Positions 32,774 to 42,565 are shown, counted from the first letter of the stretch. The stretch: 64,000 nucleotides of DNA from Tsukamurella conjunctivitidis (GCF_007858475.1 NZ_VIGX01000002.1:372001-436000); one strand, 5' to 3'. Numbers and translations are program-made. Notes: a model not told the origin generated them from the sequence alone.

Positions 32774-34663
32774 TCATTCGCCCACTACTCCCCGCTCAGT
32801 GAGCAGCGCGATCACCCGCTGCGCCAGCTCGTCGGTGTCGGCGCCGGTGGTGTCGAAGCGCAGGTCGGGATCCTCGGGCTTCTCGTAGGGTCCGTCCACG
32901 CCCGTCAGGCCCCGCAGTTCGCCGCGGTCCGCCCGGGCGTACAGCCCCTTCGGATCCCGCTTGCGGCACTCGGAGACGGGCGTGGAGACGTGCACCTCCA
33001 GGAAGTCGATCTCGGCCGCCAGGTTCAACTCCCGCGCGATCTCCCGGTCCGAGCGCAGCGGCGAGACCAGGGACGCGATGGCGATCACCCCGGCGTCCGC
33101 GAAGAGCCGTGTCAGGTGCCCCACCCGGCGGATGTTCTCGGCCCGGTCGCCGGGCGAGAAGCCCAGGTCGTCGGAGATGCCGTGCCGGATGTTGTCGCCG
33201 TCGATCAGGTACGCCACCCGACCCCGCGAGACCAGCGCGCGCTCCAGGGCGACCGCCACCGTCGACTTGCCCGAGGCGGGCAGCCCCGTGAACCAGACGG
33301 TGGCCCCGCGCTGGCCGGTCTTCGCCCACCGCTCGGGCCGGCCCAGCGAGCTGGGGTGCCAGCGGATGTCGTTGCGGGTCGCCTTGCCCGGGATCACCTC
33401 GCGGGCCTCGCTGATCGTGCCCGCACCGACGGTGTCGTTGCTCGCCTCGTCGATGAGGATGAGCGCGCCCGTGTCCCGGTTCTGCACGTACGGATCGGCC
33501 ACCACGACGGACGAGGTCCGCAGCGTGACGGTGCCGATGTCGTTGAGCGCCAGCTCGCTCGGGCCGACCTGCTCGATCAGCGTCTCCGGGTCCAGGCGCC
33601 GTTCCAGCGACTGGACGGTCGCGCGGACCGTCGCCGTGGCGTGCTTGAGCGCGACGCGGTCCCCGGCCCGCAGCGGCTTCTCCGCCAGCCAGCACACCGT
33701 GACCTCCAGCTCCCGCGCGTTCACGGGCAGGTGCGCATCGGCGGCGCCGGAGACGAGAACGTCACCGCGGCCCACGTCGATGTCGTCGGCCAGCTCGACG
33801 GAGACGGACAGCGGCGCGACCGCCGTGTCCCGATCTTCATCGAGCGTGTCCAGCGCGGTCACCGTGCTCCGGCTGCCCGACGGGAGCACGAGCACCTCGT
33901 CGCCCACGGCGAGGGTGCCGGCGGCGATGCGGCCCGCGTAGCGCCGCCGCAGCCGCGCGGTGGGCCGGGAGACCCACTGGACGGGGAGCCGCAGCTCGGT
34001 GGCCCGCGCCGACGGCGCCCGCAGCTCGACGCCCTCGAGGTAGTCGAGCAGCGTCGGTCCGCCGTACCAGGGGGTGTGCGCCGAGCGGTGCACGACGTTG
34101 TCGCCGAGCTTGGCGGCGAGCGGGATCGCGGGGATCGACTCCAGCCCGAGCTGCGTGGCGAGTTCGGCGAGCTCCGCCTCGACCTCGGTGAATCGGTCCG
34201 CGGAGAAGTCGACGAGGTCGATCTTGTTGACCGCGGCGATCACGTGCGGCACGCCGAGCAGTGTCGCGATCCGCGCGTGCCGGCGCGTCTGCCGCAGCAC
34301 GCCCTTGCGCGCGTCCACCAGCAGGATCGCCACGTGCGCGTTGGAGGCGCCGGTGAACATGTTGCGGGTGTAGCGCTCGTGCCCGGGGGTGTCCGCCAGC
34401 ACGTAGCTGCGGGATCCGGTGGAGAAGAAGCGGTAGGCGACGTCGATCGTGATGCCCTGCTCGCGCTCGGCGCGCAGGCCGTCGGACAGCGCCGCGAGGT
34501 CCACCTCGTCGCCGTCGGTGACGGCGTCCAGGTGGTCCGTGGGCAGGCTGCCGGTGTCGTGCAGCAGGCGGCCGATGAGCGTCGACTTGCCGTCGTCGAC
34601 GGAGCCCGCGGTCGCGAGCCGCAAGAGCTGTCGGGTGGTCGGTGGTGCCAGTACGTCCGTCAT
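32774..34663 (-). CDS. cysNC: Sulfate adenylyltransferase GTPase subunit fused to APS kinase
   Basis: The 629-residue bifunctional enzyme is CysN followed by CysC. The CysN part (about 1-440) has the GTPase motifs GSVDDGKST, DTPGHERYTRN and NKIDLVD and drives ATP sulfurylase with CysD. The APS kinase part (about 445-629) has GLPASGKST near 467 and GDNIRHGISDDLGFS, and makes PAPS. ATG 34663 overlaps the cysD stop as TGATG. PAPS from this operon can feed the sulfotransferase at its head. APS reductase genes for cysteine synthesis are not present in the window. Confidence 0.94.
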   Translation of the reverse strand: MTDVLAPPTTRQLLRLATAGSVDDGKSTLIGRLLHDTGSLPTDHLDAVTDGDEVDLAALSDGLRAEREQGITIDVAYRFFSTGSRSYVLADTPGHERYTRNMFTGASNAHVAILLVDARKGVLRQTRRHARIATLLGVPHVIAAVNKIDLVDFSADRFTEVEAELAELATQLGLESIPAIPLAAKLGDNVVHRSAHTPWYGGPTLLDYLEGVELRAPSARATELRLPVQWVSRPTARLRRRYAGRIAAGTLAVGDEVLVLPSGSRSTVTALDTLDEDRDTAVAPLSVSVELADDIDVGRGDVLVSGAADAHLPVNARELEVTVCWLAEKPLRAGDRVALKHATATVRATVQSLERRLDPETLIEQVGPSELALNDIGTVTLRTSSVVVADPYVQNRDTGALILIDEASNDTVGAGTISEAREVIPGKATRNDIRWHPSSLGRPERWAKTGQRGATVWFTGLPASGKSTVAVALERALVSRGRVAYLIDGDNIRHGISDDLGFSPGDRAENIRRVGHLTRLFADAGVIAIASLVSPLRSDREIARELNLAAEIDFLEVHVSTPVSECRKRDPKGLYARADRGELRGLTGVDGPYEKPEDPDLRFDTTGADTDELAQRVIALLTERGVVGE

Positions 34664-35604
34664 CAGAAGTACCCCTCCTTCTTCCGGTCCTCCATGGCCG
34701 CGGCCGACGTGCGGTCGTCGGCGCGGGTCTCGCCCCGCTCCGAGACGGTGGCGGCGGAGATCTCCTCGATCACGGTGGCGATGTCGGTGGCGCGGCTGCG
34801 GACCGCGCCGGTGATGGTCAGGTCCCCGACGGTGCGGTACCGGACCCACTCGCGGCGCGCGGTCTCGCCGTCGCGCGGCTGCGTGAACTCGGAGACGGCG
34901 AGCAGGATCCCGTCGCGCTCGAAGACCTCCCGCTCGCTCGCGTAGTAGATCGGCGGGAGTTCGAGGGCCTCGAGCTCGATGTAGCGCCAGATGTCGAGCT
35001 CGGTCCAGTTGGACAGCGGGAAGACGCGGACCGATTCGCCGCGCCGGATGCGGCCGTTGTACAGCGACCAGGGCTCGGGGCGCTGGGCCCGCGGGTCCCA
35101 CTGGCCGAACTCGTTGCGGAAACTGAAGACGCGCTCCTTGGCGCGGGCGCGCTCCTCGTCGCGGCGGGCGCCGCCGAACGCGGCGTCGAAGCGGCCGGCC
35201 TCGAGGGCGTCCAGCAGGGTCCGCGTCTGCAACCGGTTGCGCGAGCCGGAGGACTCGGTCGATTCCGCGACGCGCCCCGTGTCGATCGACTCCTGCACCG
35301 AGGCGACGATGAGCTCGATGCCGTCGGGGTTCTCGGCGGTCGGCGCCACCCGCCGGTCGCGGAAGTCGATCACCTCCGGGAAGTTGTGCCCCGTGTCCAC
35401 GTGCAGGATCGGGAAGGGCAGGGGCGCGGGCCGGAAGGCCTTCTCCGCCAGCCGCAGCAGGACGATCGAGTCCTTGCCGCCGGAGAACAGCAGCACGGGC
35501 CGTTCCAGTTCGGCCGCGACCTCTCGGATGATGTGGACGGCCTCGGCCTCGAGGACGCGCAGCTCGTCGACGGCGGCGATCGGTTCGGGGGGCACGGTGG
35601 TCAT
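34663..35604 (-). CDS. cysD: Sulfate adenylyltransferase small subunit
   Basis: The 313-residue PP-loop protein has [17 protein letters not shown] (about 41-57) and makes APS from ATP and sulfate together with CysN. Further family regions are [32 protein letters not shown] and [15 protein letters not shown]. It overlaps the stf0 stop by ATGA (35601-35604) and the cysNC start by TGATG, so the three genes are translationally coupled. Confidence 0.95.
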   Translation of the reverse strand: MTTVPPEPIAAVDELRVLEAEAVHIIREVAAELERPVLLFSGGKDSIVLLRLAEKAFRPAPLPFPILHVDTGHNFPEVIDFRDRRVAPTAENPDGIELIVASVQESIDTGRVAESTESSGSRNRLQTRTLLDALEAGRFDAAFGGARRDEERARAKERVFSFRNEFGQWDPRAQRPEPWSLYNGRIRRGESVRVFPLSNWTELDIWRYIELEALELPPIYYASEREVFERDGILLAVSEFTQPRDGETARREWVRYRTVGDLTITGAVRSRATDIATVIEEISAATVSERGETRADDRTSAAAMEDRKKEGYF

Positions 35605-36398
35605 AGGGGGTATCCGTTCTCGGCGGCGTCGGCGCGGTAGCGCTCCGCCCACTCCTTGGAGCGGTCGTTGGACTGGGGCTTGAGCGGCGGCGGGGGAGCG
35701 AGGCCGGGATCCTGCCCGAGGGCGTCGAGGACCCGCGCGGTGGTCGAGCGGGGATCCGCGATCAGCTCGTGGAAGTCGACCTCGAGCGGAGTGATGCCCT
35801 CGAACGCGAACCACGCCCGCCACGACCGCTCCTGCTCGCGCAGGATCCCGGCGAGGTGGGCGATCCCGTCGGCGCGGTACACGGCGCGTTCGTCGCGCTC
35901 GCGGTCGTGGTCCGGGTCGTCGCGCCACACGCGGGTCTGGACGGCCCGCCACATGGACACGGCCTGGGCGACCACGTCGGGCCGGTGGACGTGCACGTAG
36001 AGCGGGTCGGCACCGTCGAACAGCGAGCGGATCGCGGTGCGCACCGAGCCCGATCCGGTGCGGGTGCGGGTGACGAGGAGGGAGGTCTGATTCCACATCA
36101 GCTTCCCGCCCCACACGCCGTTCGGCGTCCGGCCCTCGCGCAGCAGGTCGTCGCGCCACTGCTCGGGTGTGCGGCGGTCGACGGTGCCGGGGTCGACGGG
36201 GTCGAGCAGGTCGAGCAGCGAGGGATCGTCGACGCCGGCGAACCACTCGCGCGGCTGCGGCGCGAGCGAGCTGGACGGGTAGTACTGGAAGAACTCCTGC
36301 GGCCGGCCGGCGACGCCGGTGGCTGCGAGCGACTCCACGAGGAGGGTGCTCCCGCTGCGCTGGCTGGCGCAGACAAGATAGTCGTCAGGGCTGGGCAT
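35601..36398 (-). CDS. stf0: Stf0-like sulfotransferase (trehalose 2-sulfotransferase type)
   Basis: The 265-residue protein has the PAPS phosphosulfate loop [15 protein letters not shown] (about 10-24). It follows M. tuberculosis Stf0 (Rv0295c) through [35 protein letters not shown] and the [19 protein letters not shown] region to the final RYR.DA..GYPL. Stf0 transfers sulfate from PAPS to the 2-position of trehalose, the first step of sulfolipid synthesis. Here it leads an operon that makes PAPS, which strongly supports use of PAPS. The final sulfated product is unknown. CAGACT lies 7 bases upstream of the ATG. Confidence 0.9.
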   Translation of the reverse strand: MPSPDDYLVCASQRSGSTLLVESLAATGVAGRPQEFFQYYPSSSLAPQPREWFAGVDDPSLLDLLDPVDPGTVDRRTPEQWRDDLLREGRTPNGVWGGKLMWNQTSLLVTRTRTGSGSVRTAIRSLFDGADPLYVHVHRPDVVAQAVSMWRAVQTRVWRDDPDHDRERDERAVYRADGIAHLAGILREQERSWRAWFAFEGITPLEVDFHELIADPRSTTARVLDALGQDPGLAPPPPLKPQSNDRSKEWAERYRADAAENGYPL

Positions 36399-36492
36399 GC
36401 CCGCTAGTCTGGCGGAGAAAGCCGCTTCGACCTGGGGTTCGACGGCACCGTGAACCTGATCCTTGACGGATCGCAGCTGGTGTGGTGCGCCG

Positions 36493-37167
36493 TCAGAGGG
36501 CCGCGACGCCGGTCAGGAGCAGGTCCAGCCCGGCGAGGAACTGGGCGCGGTCGTCGTGGTGGGCCATCGTGGCGGCGATCCGGTGCAGATACGGGAACTG
36601 ATCGCGGTCCAGCAGTTCGATGCGTCCGGCGACGGCGCCCAGTAGCTCCTCTCGGCTCGGCCCGCTGCGCGCGAGATCCGACCGGGCGTTGGCCGCGTTC
36701 TGCGCCGCGGCGCCGAGCACGTACCCGACGATCGCGGTGGCGGCGTCGAACAGCGCCGCCTCCGGCGTCCCCATCGCGAGGACGGCGCCGCCGATCCGCT
36801 CGCTGAGGAGCAGGTTCGCGGGCCGGCCCGGATCGGCCATCACCTGCGCGGCGAGCCAGGGGTGCGCGTCGATCGTGTCGAACAGCGTCAGTGCGAGCGC
36901 GCGGATCGTCTCCCGGGGGGCGTCGCCGGTCCCGCCGGTCCCGCCGGGCGCGGCGAGGATCGGCCCCAGGACGGCGTCGGTCGCGGCGGCGAGGAGCTCG
37001 TCCTTGCCGGCGACATGGTGGTAGATCGCGCCGCTCCCGGTGCTCAGGGAGGTCGCGAGGGCGCGGAAGGTCAGCGCGTCGGGGCCGTCGGCGTCGAGGA
37101 TCTCGATCGCCGCGGCGACGATGCGCTCTCTGGTGAGGGCGTCGGTGCGGCGGCTGCGGGGTGGCAC
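36493..37167 (-). CDS. TetR family regulator of the TetX-like gene
   Basis: The 224-residue protein has a TetR helix-turn-helix (about residues 8-54; [28 protein letters not shown], then [15 protein letters not shown]). A C-terminal domain of the tetracycline-repressor-like type follows. GTG 37167 is favoured: CAAGAT (37179-37174, minus strand) lies 6 bases upstream and the N-terminus then fits the family. It is divergent from a FAD monooxygenase gene across 76 bases holding two TGGAAC-N3-GTTCCA operators, one next to its own promoter, so it is probably autoregulated. Confidence 0.88.
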   Translation of the reverse strand: MPPRSRRTDALTRERIVAAAIEILDADGPDALTFRALATSLSTGSGAIYHHVAGKDELLAAATDAVLGPILAAPGGTGGTGDAPRETIRALALTLFDTIDAHPWLAAQVMADPGRPANLLLSERIGGAVLAMGTPEAALFDAATAIVGYVLGAAAQNAANARSDLARSGPSREELLGAVAGRIELLDRDQFPYLHRIAATMAHHDDRAQFLAGLDLLLTGVAAL

Positions 37168-37186
37168 GCCTCCATCTTGACACGAG

Positions 37187-37224
37187 TGGAACGATGTTCC
37201 AAACTTGGTTGGAACGTTGTTCCA
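37187..37224. promoter_or_regulatory. Twin TetR operators
   Basis: Two 15-bp palindromes with identical arms, TGGAACGATGTTCCA (37187-37201) and TGGAACGTTGTTCCA (37210-37224), lie 23 bp apart centre to centre between the divergent tetR and monooxygenase genes. They are almost certainly the binding sites of the TetR protein encoded next door. Confidence 0.75.
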
Positions 37225-37243
37225 TAGGTGAGAGGAGATCATC

Positions 37244-38374
37244 ATGGGGACACCCATCGCCATCATCGGGGCCGGACTCGGCGGCCTCGCGCTGGCCCGC
37301 GTGCTGCACGTCCACGGCATCGACGCCGTGATCTACGAGGCGGAGCCGACGCCCATGTCACGCACCCAGGGCGGCCAGCTCGACATCCATGAGGCCGACG
37401 GGCAGGCCGCGATCGAAGCGGCCGGGCTCACCGCACAGTTCCGTGCGCTGATCCACGAGGGCGGCGAGGCGACCCGCGCCCTCGGCCGCGACGGCACCGT
37501 CCTGCTCGACCTCCCGGACGACGGGGACGGCGGCCGACCCGAGGTGCTCCGCGGCGAGCTGCGGCGCCTCCTCATCGACGCGCTGCCCCCGGAGGTCATC
37601 CGCTGGGGCGCCAAGGTCACGGCGGTCCGCGCGCTCGGCGGCGGGCGACACGAGCTGACCTTCGCCGACGGGACCGCCGTCGCGACCGGCCTGCTCGTCG
37701 GGGCCGACGGTGCCTGGTCCAAGGTGCGCGCCCTCGTGACCGACGCGAAGCCCGCCTACTACGGCACCACCTACGTGGAGACCTACCTCCACGACGTCCC
37801 GCGCCGGCATCCGGGCATCGCCGAGCTCGTGGGGGAGGGCGCGATGTTCGCGCTCGCGCCCGGCCGCGGGATCAGTACCCACGCCGAGGCCGGCGACATC
37901 GTCCACACGTACGCGCAACTGCACGTCGACGAGGGCTGGGCCGACGGGATCGACTGGTCGGCACCGACGGCCGCCGACCACGTGATCGCGGAGTACCCGG
38001 GCTGGTCGGGCGAACTGCTCCGCCTCATCGGGGAATCCGATACGCCGCTCGTGCCGCGGCGGCTGTACACGCTGCCCGTCGGCCTGCGCTGGGAGCACGT
38101 CCCCGGCGTCACGCTGGTCGGCGATGCCGCGCACGTCAGCCCGCCGGCCGGCGAGGGCGCCAACATCGCGCTGTTCGACGGTGCCGAGCTCGCCCGGCAC
38201 CTCGTCGAGAATCCCGGCGACCCCGAGACGGCGCTCGCCGCCTACGAGCGCGAGATGTTCACCCGCGCCGAGGAGTCCGCCGCGTCCGCGGACGAGATGG
38301 CGACCATGATGCTGGGCGACGACGCGCCGAACGCCCTCGTCGAGTTCTTCGCGGGGATGCCGGACCGCGGCTGA
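37244..38374 (+). CDS. TetX-like FAD-dependent monooxygenase
   Basis: The 376-residue flavoprotein monooxygenase has AIIGAGLGGLALARVL (about 5-20), the DG motif LLVGADGAWSKVR (about 150-162), and the GD motif VTLVGDAAHVSPPAGEGAN (about 287-305). GGQLDIHEADGQAAIEAAGL aligns with the matching segment of tetracycline-inactivating TetX. It is regulated by a divergent TetR with twin operators, as for the TetX-like gene of M. abscessus, which gives intrinsic tetracycline resistance. Whether this enzyme takes tetracyclines or another aromatic compound is open. AGAGGAG (37231-37237) sits 6 bases before the ATG. Confidence 0.87.
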   Translation: MGTPIAIIGAGLGGLALARVLHVHGIDAVIYEAEPTPMSRTQGGQLDIHEADGQAAIEAAGLTAQFRALIHEGGEATRALGRDGTVLLDLPDDGDGGRPEVLRGELRRLLIDALPPEVIRWGAKVTAVRALGGGRHELTFADGTAVATGLLVGADGAWSKVRALVTDAKPAYYGTTYVETYLHDVPRRHPGIAELVGEGAMFALAPGRGISTHAEAGDIVHTYAQLHVDEGWADGIDWSAPTAADHVIAEYPGWSGELLRLIGESDTPLVPRRLYTLPVGLRWEHVPGVTLVGDAAHVSPPAGEGANIALFDGAELARHLVENPGDPETALAAYEREMFTRAEESAASADEMATMMLGDDAPNALVEFFAGMPDRG

Positions 38375-38389
38375 CCGCGGACCGTCGGG

Positions 38390-38674
38390 CTAGCGGCCCA
38401 GCGGGCCCCGTCCCAGGCGGAGGAGGAGCATCGCGAGGGTGTGGCCCTCGCGGCCGAGCTCGGAGAACCGCTCGAGCACCTTCATCTCGCGCGAGTGCAC
38501 CAGGCGCGTGCCGCCCGAGGCCATGCGCGTGCGGCCGATGATCCGCGAGACCTCGCTGCGGCGCTTGATCGCGGCCAGGATCTCGGCGTCGAGGCGGTCG
38601 ATCTCCTCGCGGAGGGCCTGGATCTCCTCGTCGGCGAGCGGCGTCTCGGCGCCGGTGTCGTCCGGTGTGCTCAT
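38390..38674 (-). CDS. Chorismate mutase (AroQ type)
   Basis: The 94-residue all-helical protein converts chorismate to prephenate for Phe/Tyr synthesis. The pattern EEIDRLDAEILAAIKRRSEVSR and the ending LLRLGRGPLG match the small cytosolic mycobacterial enzyme (Rv0948c), which is activated by DAHP synthase. ATG 38674 is chosen because upstream codons are not conserved. It is divergent from a membrane protein gene that separates it from uvrD1, its neighbour in M. tuberculosis. Confidence 0.9.
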   Translation of the reverse strand: MSTPDDTGAETPLADEEIQALREEIDRLDAEILAAIKRRSEVSRIIGRTRMASGGTRLVHSREMKVLERFSELGREGHTLAMLLLRLGRGPLGR

Positions 38675-38717
38675 GGCTTCAAGTTTTCCACAGCCGCGGG
38701 CTCTACCATCGAGCACC

Positions 38718-40541
38718 GTGCTCCGTAGGTCCCGACTCCCCGCTCCGCGGCGACAGCTGTGGATCGGCGCGGCGGTACTCATCGCTCTGCAGCTCGTCGT
38801 TCGCGGCTACGTGCTGGCGCGCGGGGGCTTCTACTGGGACGACGTCGCCTTCATCGGCCGCGCATCGCGGCCGCTCACGGACCTGGGCGCCTGGTTCGTC
38901 GACTACGACGGCCACTTCATGCCCGGCACGCTGTTCGCGGCGGCCGCGATCACGAAGGTCGCGCCGCTGAGCTGGCCGGCCGCGGCGTTCTCGGTTCTGC
39001 TCCTGCAGCTGCTGGCGTCGCTGCTCACGCTGCGGGCGCTGGTGGTGATCGCCGGGCGGCGCCCTGTGGTGCTGATGCCCTTCGTCTTCGTCCTGTTCAG
39101 CCCGCTCACTCTCACGGCGATGGCGTGGTGGGCCTCCGGGCTCAACGCGCTGCCGCTGCAGATCGGGCTGGCGGTCGTCGTGGCGGAGACGGTGCGCTTC
39201 GTGCGCGGCCGTCGGCGATCCGGCGTCTACGCGGTCCTCGCGCTGCTCGCCTCGTTGTTCTTCTTCGAGAAGGCGCTGGTCATCCCGTTCGTCGCGCTCG
39301 CGACGGCGTGCCTGCTGCCCTACCTGCGGGGACGGCCCCGCCCGGTCCGCTCGGTGCTGCGGCGCGGGCGGTGGCTCTGGGCGGCGTTCGCGGTGGTGGT
39401 GTTCGCCTGGCTGGTGCTGTGGCTGACGGTCACGGCGTCGCGGCCGGGGACGCACACCGCCTCTTTCACGGCCCGGACACTGTGGCGGTCGGTGAACGCG
39501 GTCCTCGCGCCCGCGGCCGTCGGCGGGCCGTGGACCTGGACCCGCACCAACCCCGGACCGCCGCTGGTGGTGACCGCTGTCGCGCTCACCGTCGTGGGGC
39601 TCCTGGCGATCGCGGTGATCCTCGCGGTCACCCGGGTGCGGGCGCCGCGCGGTCTCGCCGCCTGGGGCGCCGCGGGGCTGTACTTCCTGGGCGTCTCCTC
39701 GACGGTGTTCTTCCTGCGCAGCTCCGAGTTCACGTCGCCGCTGCTGCCCCTGTCGCTGCGCTACTTCGCCGACTTCGCGGGGGTGCTGAGCCTCGCCGGC
39801 GCGCTCGTGCTGCGGTGTGAAACCGGCCGATTCCGGGGCGACGGGGCCGGATCCGGCCGCGTGAGGTCGAAGGTCGCCGGATTCACGAGCGATCGGCGGC
39901 TGTGGGTCGCGGTGGTGATCGCCTTCGCCGTGAGCGGCTCGGTCTCGGCGGTCCGGTTCGCGCCCGTCTGGCACGACAACCCGACGGGCCCCTACCTGCA
40001 GAACCTGCGCGCCGGCGCCGCTGAGTACGCCGGCCGCGAGATGATCGATCAGGAGGTCGACGGCGACGTCCTGAGCCGCCTGTCCGGCCCGTACAACCGG
40101 TTCTCGCGCATCCTCGCGACGCAGCCGGCGCACCCGCGCTTCGCCGAGTACGCGGGGGAGGCCACCGTCGCCGACCGGTCCGGGCGGTTCCAGCCCGGCC
40201 GGGTCACGCGCGTGCGCAGCCTCCCACTCGGCCCGTTCCCGTGCGGAACCCGCGTCGACGACGGTGCGGCCGCGGTCCTCTCGTACGAGGGGCCACTCGC
40301 GTTCTGGGACTGGGTCGTCGAGTTCAACTACCTCGCGTCGTCCGACGGAGTCGTCGTGCTGCAGCAGCAGCGCGGCGCCACGCCCGTCCGGGTCCCGGTG
40401 CGCAAGGGCGCGCACACGGTCTACGCGCGGGTGACCGGGACGGGCGACGGCCTCATAGCGCGGGCGGAGACGCCGGGGCTCGTCGCGTGCGTGGGCAGTG
40501 GGCCCGTCGGGCTGTTGGTCCCGGCGTCGGCGTCCCGCTGA
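38718..40541 (+). CDS. Polytopic membrane protein with extracytoplasmic C-terminal domain
   Basis: The 607-residue protein has about ten membrane segments in the first ~430 residues. The first loop contains RGGFYWDDVAF, reminiscent of the acidic loop of GT-C/PMT-type glycosyltransferases that use lipid-linked sugars. A soluble C-terminal part (about 435-607) follows. Transfer of a sugar to an envelope component is possible but not shown. TACCAT (38704-38709) lies 8 bases before GTG 38718. The next genes encode secreted surface-type proteins, which could be its acceptors; that is speculation. Confidence 0.7.
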   Translation: MLRRSRLPAPRRQLWIGAAVLIALQLVVRGYVLARGGFYWDDVAFIGRASRPLTDLGAWFVDYDGHFMPGTLFAAAAITKVAPLSWPAAAFSVLLLQLLASLLTLRALVVIAGRRPVVLMPFVFVLFSPLTLTAMAWWASGLNALPLQIGLAVVVAETVRFVRGRRRSGVYAVLALLASLFFFEKALVIPFVALATACLLPYLRGRPRPVRSVLRRGRWLWAAFAVVVFAWLVLWLTVTASRPGTHTASFTARTLWRSVNAVLAPAAVGGPWTWTRTNPGPPLVVTAVALTVVGLLAIAVILAVTRVRAPRGLAAWGAAGLYFLGVSSTVFFLRSSEFTSPLLPLSLRYFADFAGVLSLAGALVLRCETGRFRGDGAGSGRVRSKVAGFTSDRRLWVAVVIAFAVSGSVSAVRFAPVWHDNPTGPYLQNLRAGAAEYAGREMIDQEVDGDVLSRLSGPYNRFSRILATQPAHPRFAEYAGEATVADRSGRFQPGRVTRVRSLPLGPFPCGTRVDDGAAAVLSYEGPLAFWDWVVEFNYLASSDGVVVLQQQRGATPVRVPVRKGAHTVYARVTGTGDGLIARAETPGLVACVGSGPVGLLVPASASR

Positions 40542-40673
40542 CCGATCCCGCCTTCGGGCCTGCGCGCCCGCCTGACCTGCAGTTCACCCTCGCCGCGGAC
40601 CGATTGTGCGACACATCAACGCCGAACGTCGCAGAGTTCCGTCGAATCGGACGTAAATCCACACCGTGGGTTG

Positions 40674-40679
40674 TATGGT
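40674..40679 (+). promoter_or_regulatory. Promoter of the first surface-protein paralog
   Basis: TATGGT lies 56 bases upstream of ATG 40736. The bases around it (CCGTGGG before the box) and the leader (a TCACTC, then GAAGGGTG near the start) recur upstream of the second paralog at almost the same spacing, so this is probably the functional -10 box of a ~50-base leader. Confidence 0.5.
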
Positions 40680-40735
40680 GCCCTGGTCCGATCGTTGGTG
40701 ATCGGCATCACTCGAGCCGAAGGGTGCTTGCCTCC

Positions 40736-42550
40736 ATGTATGCCGCTGTCCGTCGTTCCGTCCCGCGCCGCTACGCCGGCGCCTCCCTCGCCCTGGTGAC
40801 CGCGGCCGCGATCGCCGTCGCGCCGATCACCGCCTCCGTCGGCGCCGTGACCGCGCCCGCGTCCACCGTCCTCGTGAACCCCGCGAAGCTCGTGAATCTG
40901 CAGACGCAGGTCGCGGGCTCCGTGGCCGGGTTGCTGCCGCGCGCCGTGGGACCCGCGGCGGCCGGTGCATCGACCGCGGCCGCAGTCCCGACCTGGGGCT
41001 GGGGCGACGTGACCTTCCTCGCTCAGACCCTGCAGGACGCACTGAAGGCGACCTTCGAGTCCGCGTCGGGTACCGGCGACTACGCCGGCGCCGGCTTCCC
41101 GAAGGCGCTGCAGACCGCGCTCGACGCGATCAAGAACGGCAGCCTGTCCGGCGCGTACAGCCCGATCGGCAGCCAGATCGAGTCGACGCTGTTCATCGGC
41201 CTGATGAGCGCGCTGTTCCCGATCGCCGACCGGTTCAACCCCAAGCTGGGCAAGCTCGGGGCCGCGCTCGATGCCGCGCTCAACGACGGCAGCATGATCG
41301 CCCTCGGGCAGGCGGCGCTCGGACTTCCGCTGCGCCTCCCGACCGAGCTGCTCAAGGCGGGCGAGGCCATCGCGAAGGCGATCATGACCGGCGACGTCAC
41401 GAAGGTGGGCGCGGCCGTCGGTGCCGGCGTCAACAACGTGGGCACGTTCCTCGAGGCCTATGTCACGAACTCCGCGACCGGCCTCATCCCGAACCTGGTG
41501 AAGGTCGGCAGCACGCTGCTCGGCGCCGTGATCCCGTCGCTGCCCGCTTCGTCGCCGGCGAAGGCCGACGCGCTCGCGGCGCAGGCCGCGGTCGCGTCCG
41601 CCCCCGCGCTCGGGATGCCGGACTTCACGACGCTGTTCGAGGCGTGGAAGGCCGGTTTCGAGATGTTCGCCTCGTCGTGGAAGGGCGACCAGTGGACGCC
41701 CGGCGTCGTGGGAACGATCACGGATGCCGTGGCCAAGCTCACCAAGGGGGATCCCGCCGGTGCGATCGGCGAGGTCGCCGACAAGGCCAAGGCGCTGTCG
41801 ATCATCGTCCTCCTGGGCGGAATCATGCCGATCACCGATCTCGTGAACCCCTACCTCGGTCCGATCGGCGTCGGTCTCACGAACTCCCAGGCCGACGTCA
41901 TCGGACTCGGAAACTCCGCTCTGGCGGTGCTTTTCGACACGCCGGGCAAGGTCGTGTCGATCGGCCAGAACCTGGTGACCGCGCTGCTCTCCGGTGATCC
42001 CGCCAAGGCGCTCACCGGGCTCACGACGGACATCGGCGCGCTGACCACGTTCCTCAACGACCGCCTGTTCGTCGCCAAGGACAACCCGTTCGACAACGCG
42101 GTCTTCCCGGGGCTCGCGAACATCGGCAAGAACATCTTCGACGCCTTCAAGCCGGCGAAGGACGCCGCGAAGCCGGCGGCGGACGTTGCGACCGCTGCGT
42201 CGCCCGCGACGTCGGAGGTCTCCACCGCCGTGGTGGCGACGCCCGACGTGCCCTCGTCCACCGGCGGCACGACCGTCGAGACGCAGGTGATCACCGCGCC
42301 CGCCGAGAAGGCCGATGAGGGCGCGGCGCCGGCGGCGCCGGCGGAGAAGCCGGCCGAGCCCGCTGTGGAACCGTCCGCTCCGGTCGAGCCTGCGGCACCC
42401 GCCGAGCCGACCGCGGAGGCTCCCGCGGAGACCGTCGCCGAGGCGCCGTCCGGGTCCGGCGGGACCACGCCGGCCGACGATGCCACGGAGGCCGGGACCG
42501 ACGGCACCGCATCCGACACCGCGTCCGGTGCGGAGGCGTCCGCGGCCTGA
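40736..42550 (+). CDS. Secreted repeat protein, paralog 1
   Basis: The 604-residue precursor has an Arg-rich N-terminus, then a hydrophobic signal (about residues 14-38). A Leu/Ala/Gly-rich body holds two copies of a ~110-residue unit. Each begins near a PIAD.FNP or PITDLVNP..GPIG.GL motif (starting about residues 162 and 363) and runs to an L.N.G or FPGLANIG end. The C-terminus (about 480-604) is a Pro/Ala/Glu/Thr-rich disordered tail. No known domain is recognised and it is not a PE or PPE protein. It is probably at the cell surface. A paralog follows 261 bases downstream with the same promoter and leader. Confidence 0.72.
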   Translation: MYAAVRRSVPRRYAGASLALVTAAAIAVAPITASVGAVTAPASTVLVNPAKLVNLQTQVAGSVAGLLPRAVGPAAAGASTAAAVPTWGWGDVTFLAQTLQDALKATFESASGTGDYAGAGFPKALQTALDAIKNGSLSGAYSPIGSQIESTLFIGLMSALFPIADRFNPKLGKLGAALDAALNDGSMIALGQAALGLPLRLPTELLKAGEAIAKAIMTGDVTKVGAAVGAGVNNVGTFLEAYVTNSATGLIPNLVKVGSTLLGAVIPSLPASSPAKADALAAQAAVASAPALGMPDFTTLFEAWKAGFEMFASSWKGDQWTPGVVGTITDAVAKLTKGDPAGAIGEVADKAKALSIIVLLGGIMPITDLVNPYLGPIGVGLTNSQADVIGLGNSALAVLFDTPGKVVSIGQNLVTALLSGDPAKALTGLTTDIGALTTFLNDRLFVAKDNPFDNAVFPGLANIGKNIFDAFKPAKDAAKPAADVATAASPATSEVSTAVVATPDVPSSTGGTTVETQVITAPAEKADEGAAPAAPAEKPAEPAVEPSAPVEPAAPAEPTAEAPAETVAEAPSGSGGTTPADDATEAGTDGTASDTASGAEASAA

Positions 42551-42565
42551 CGTCGCCCATGCACG

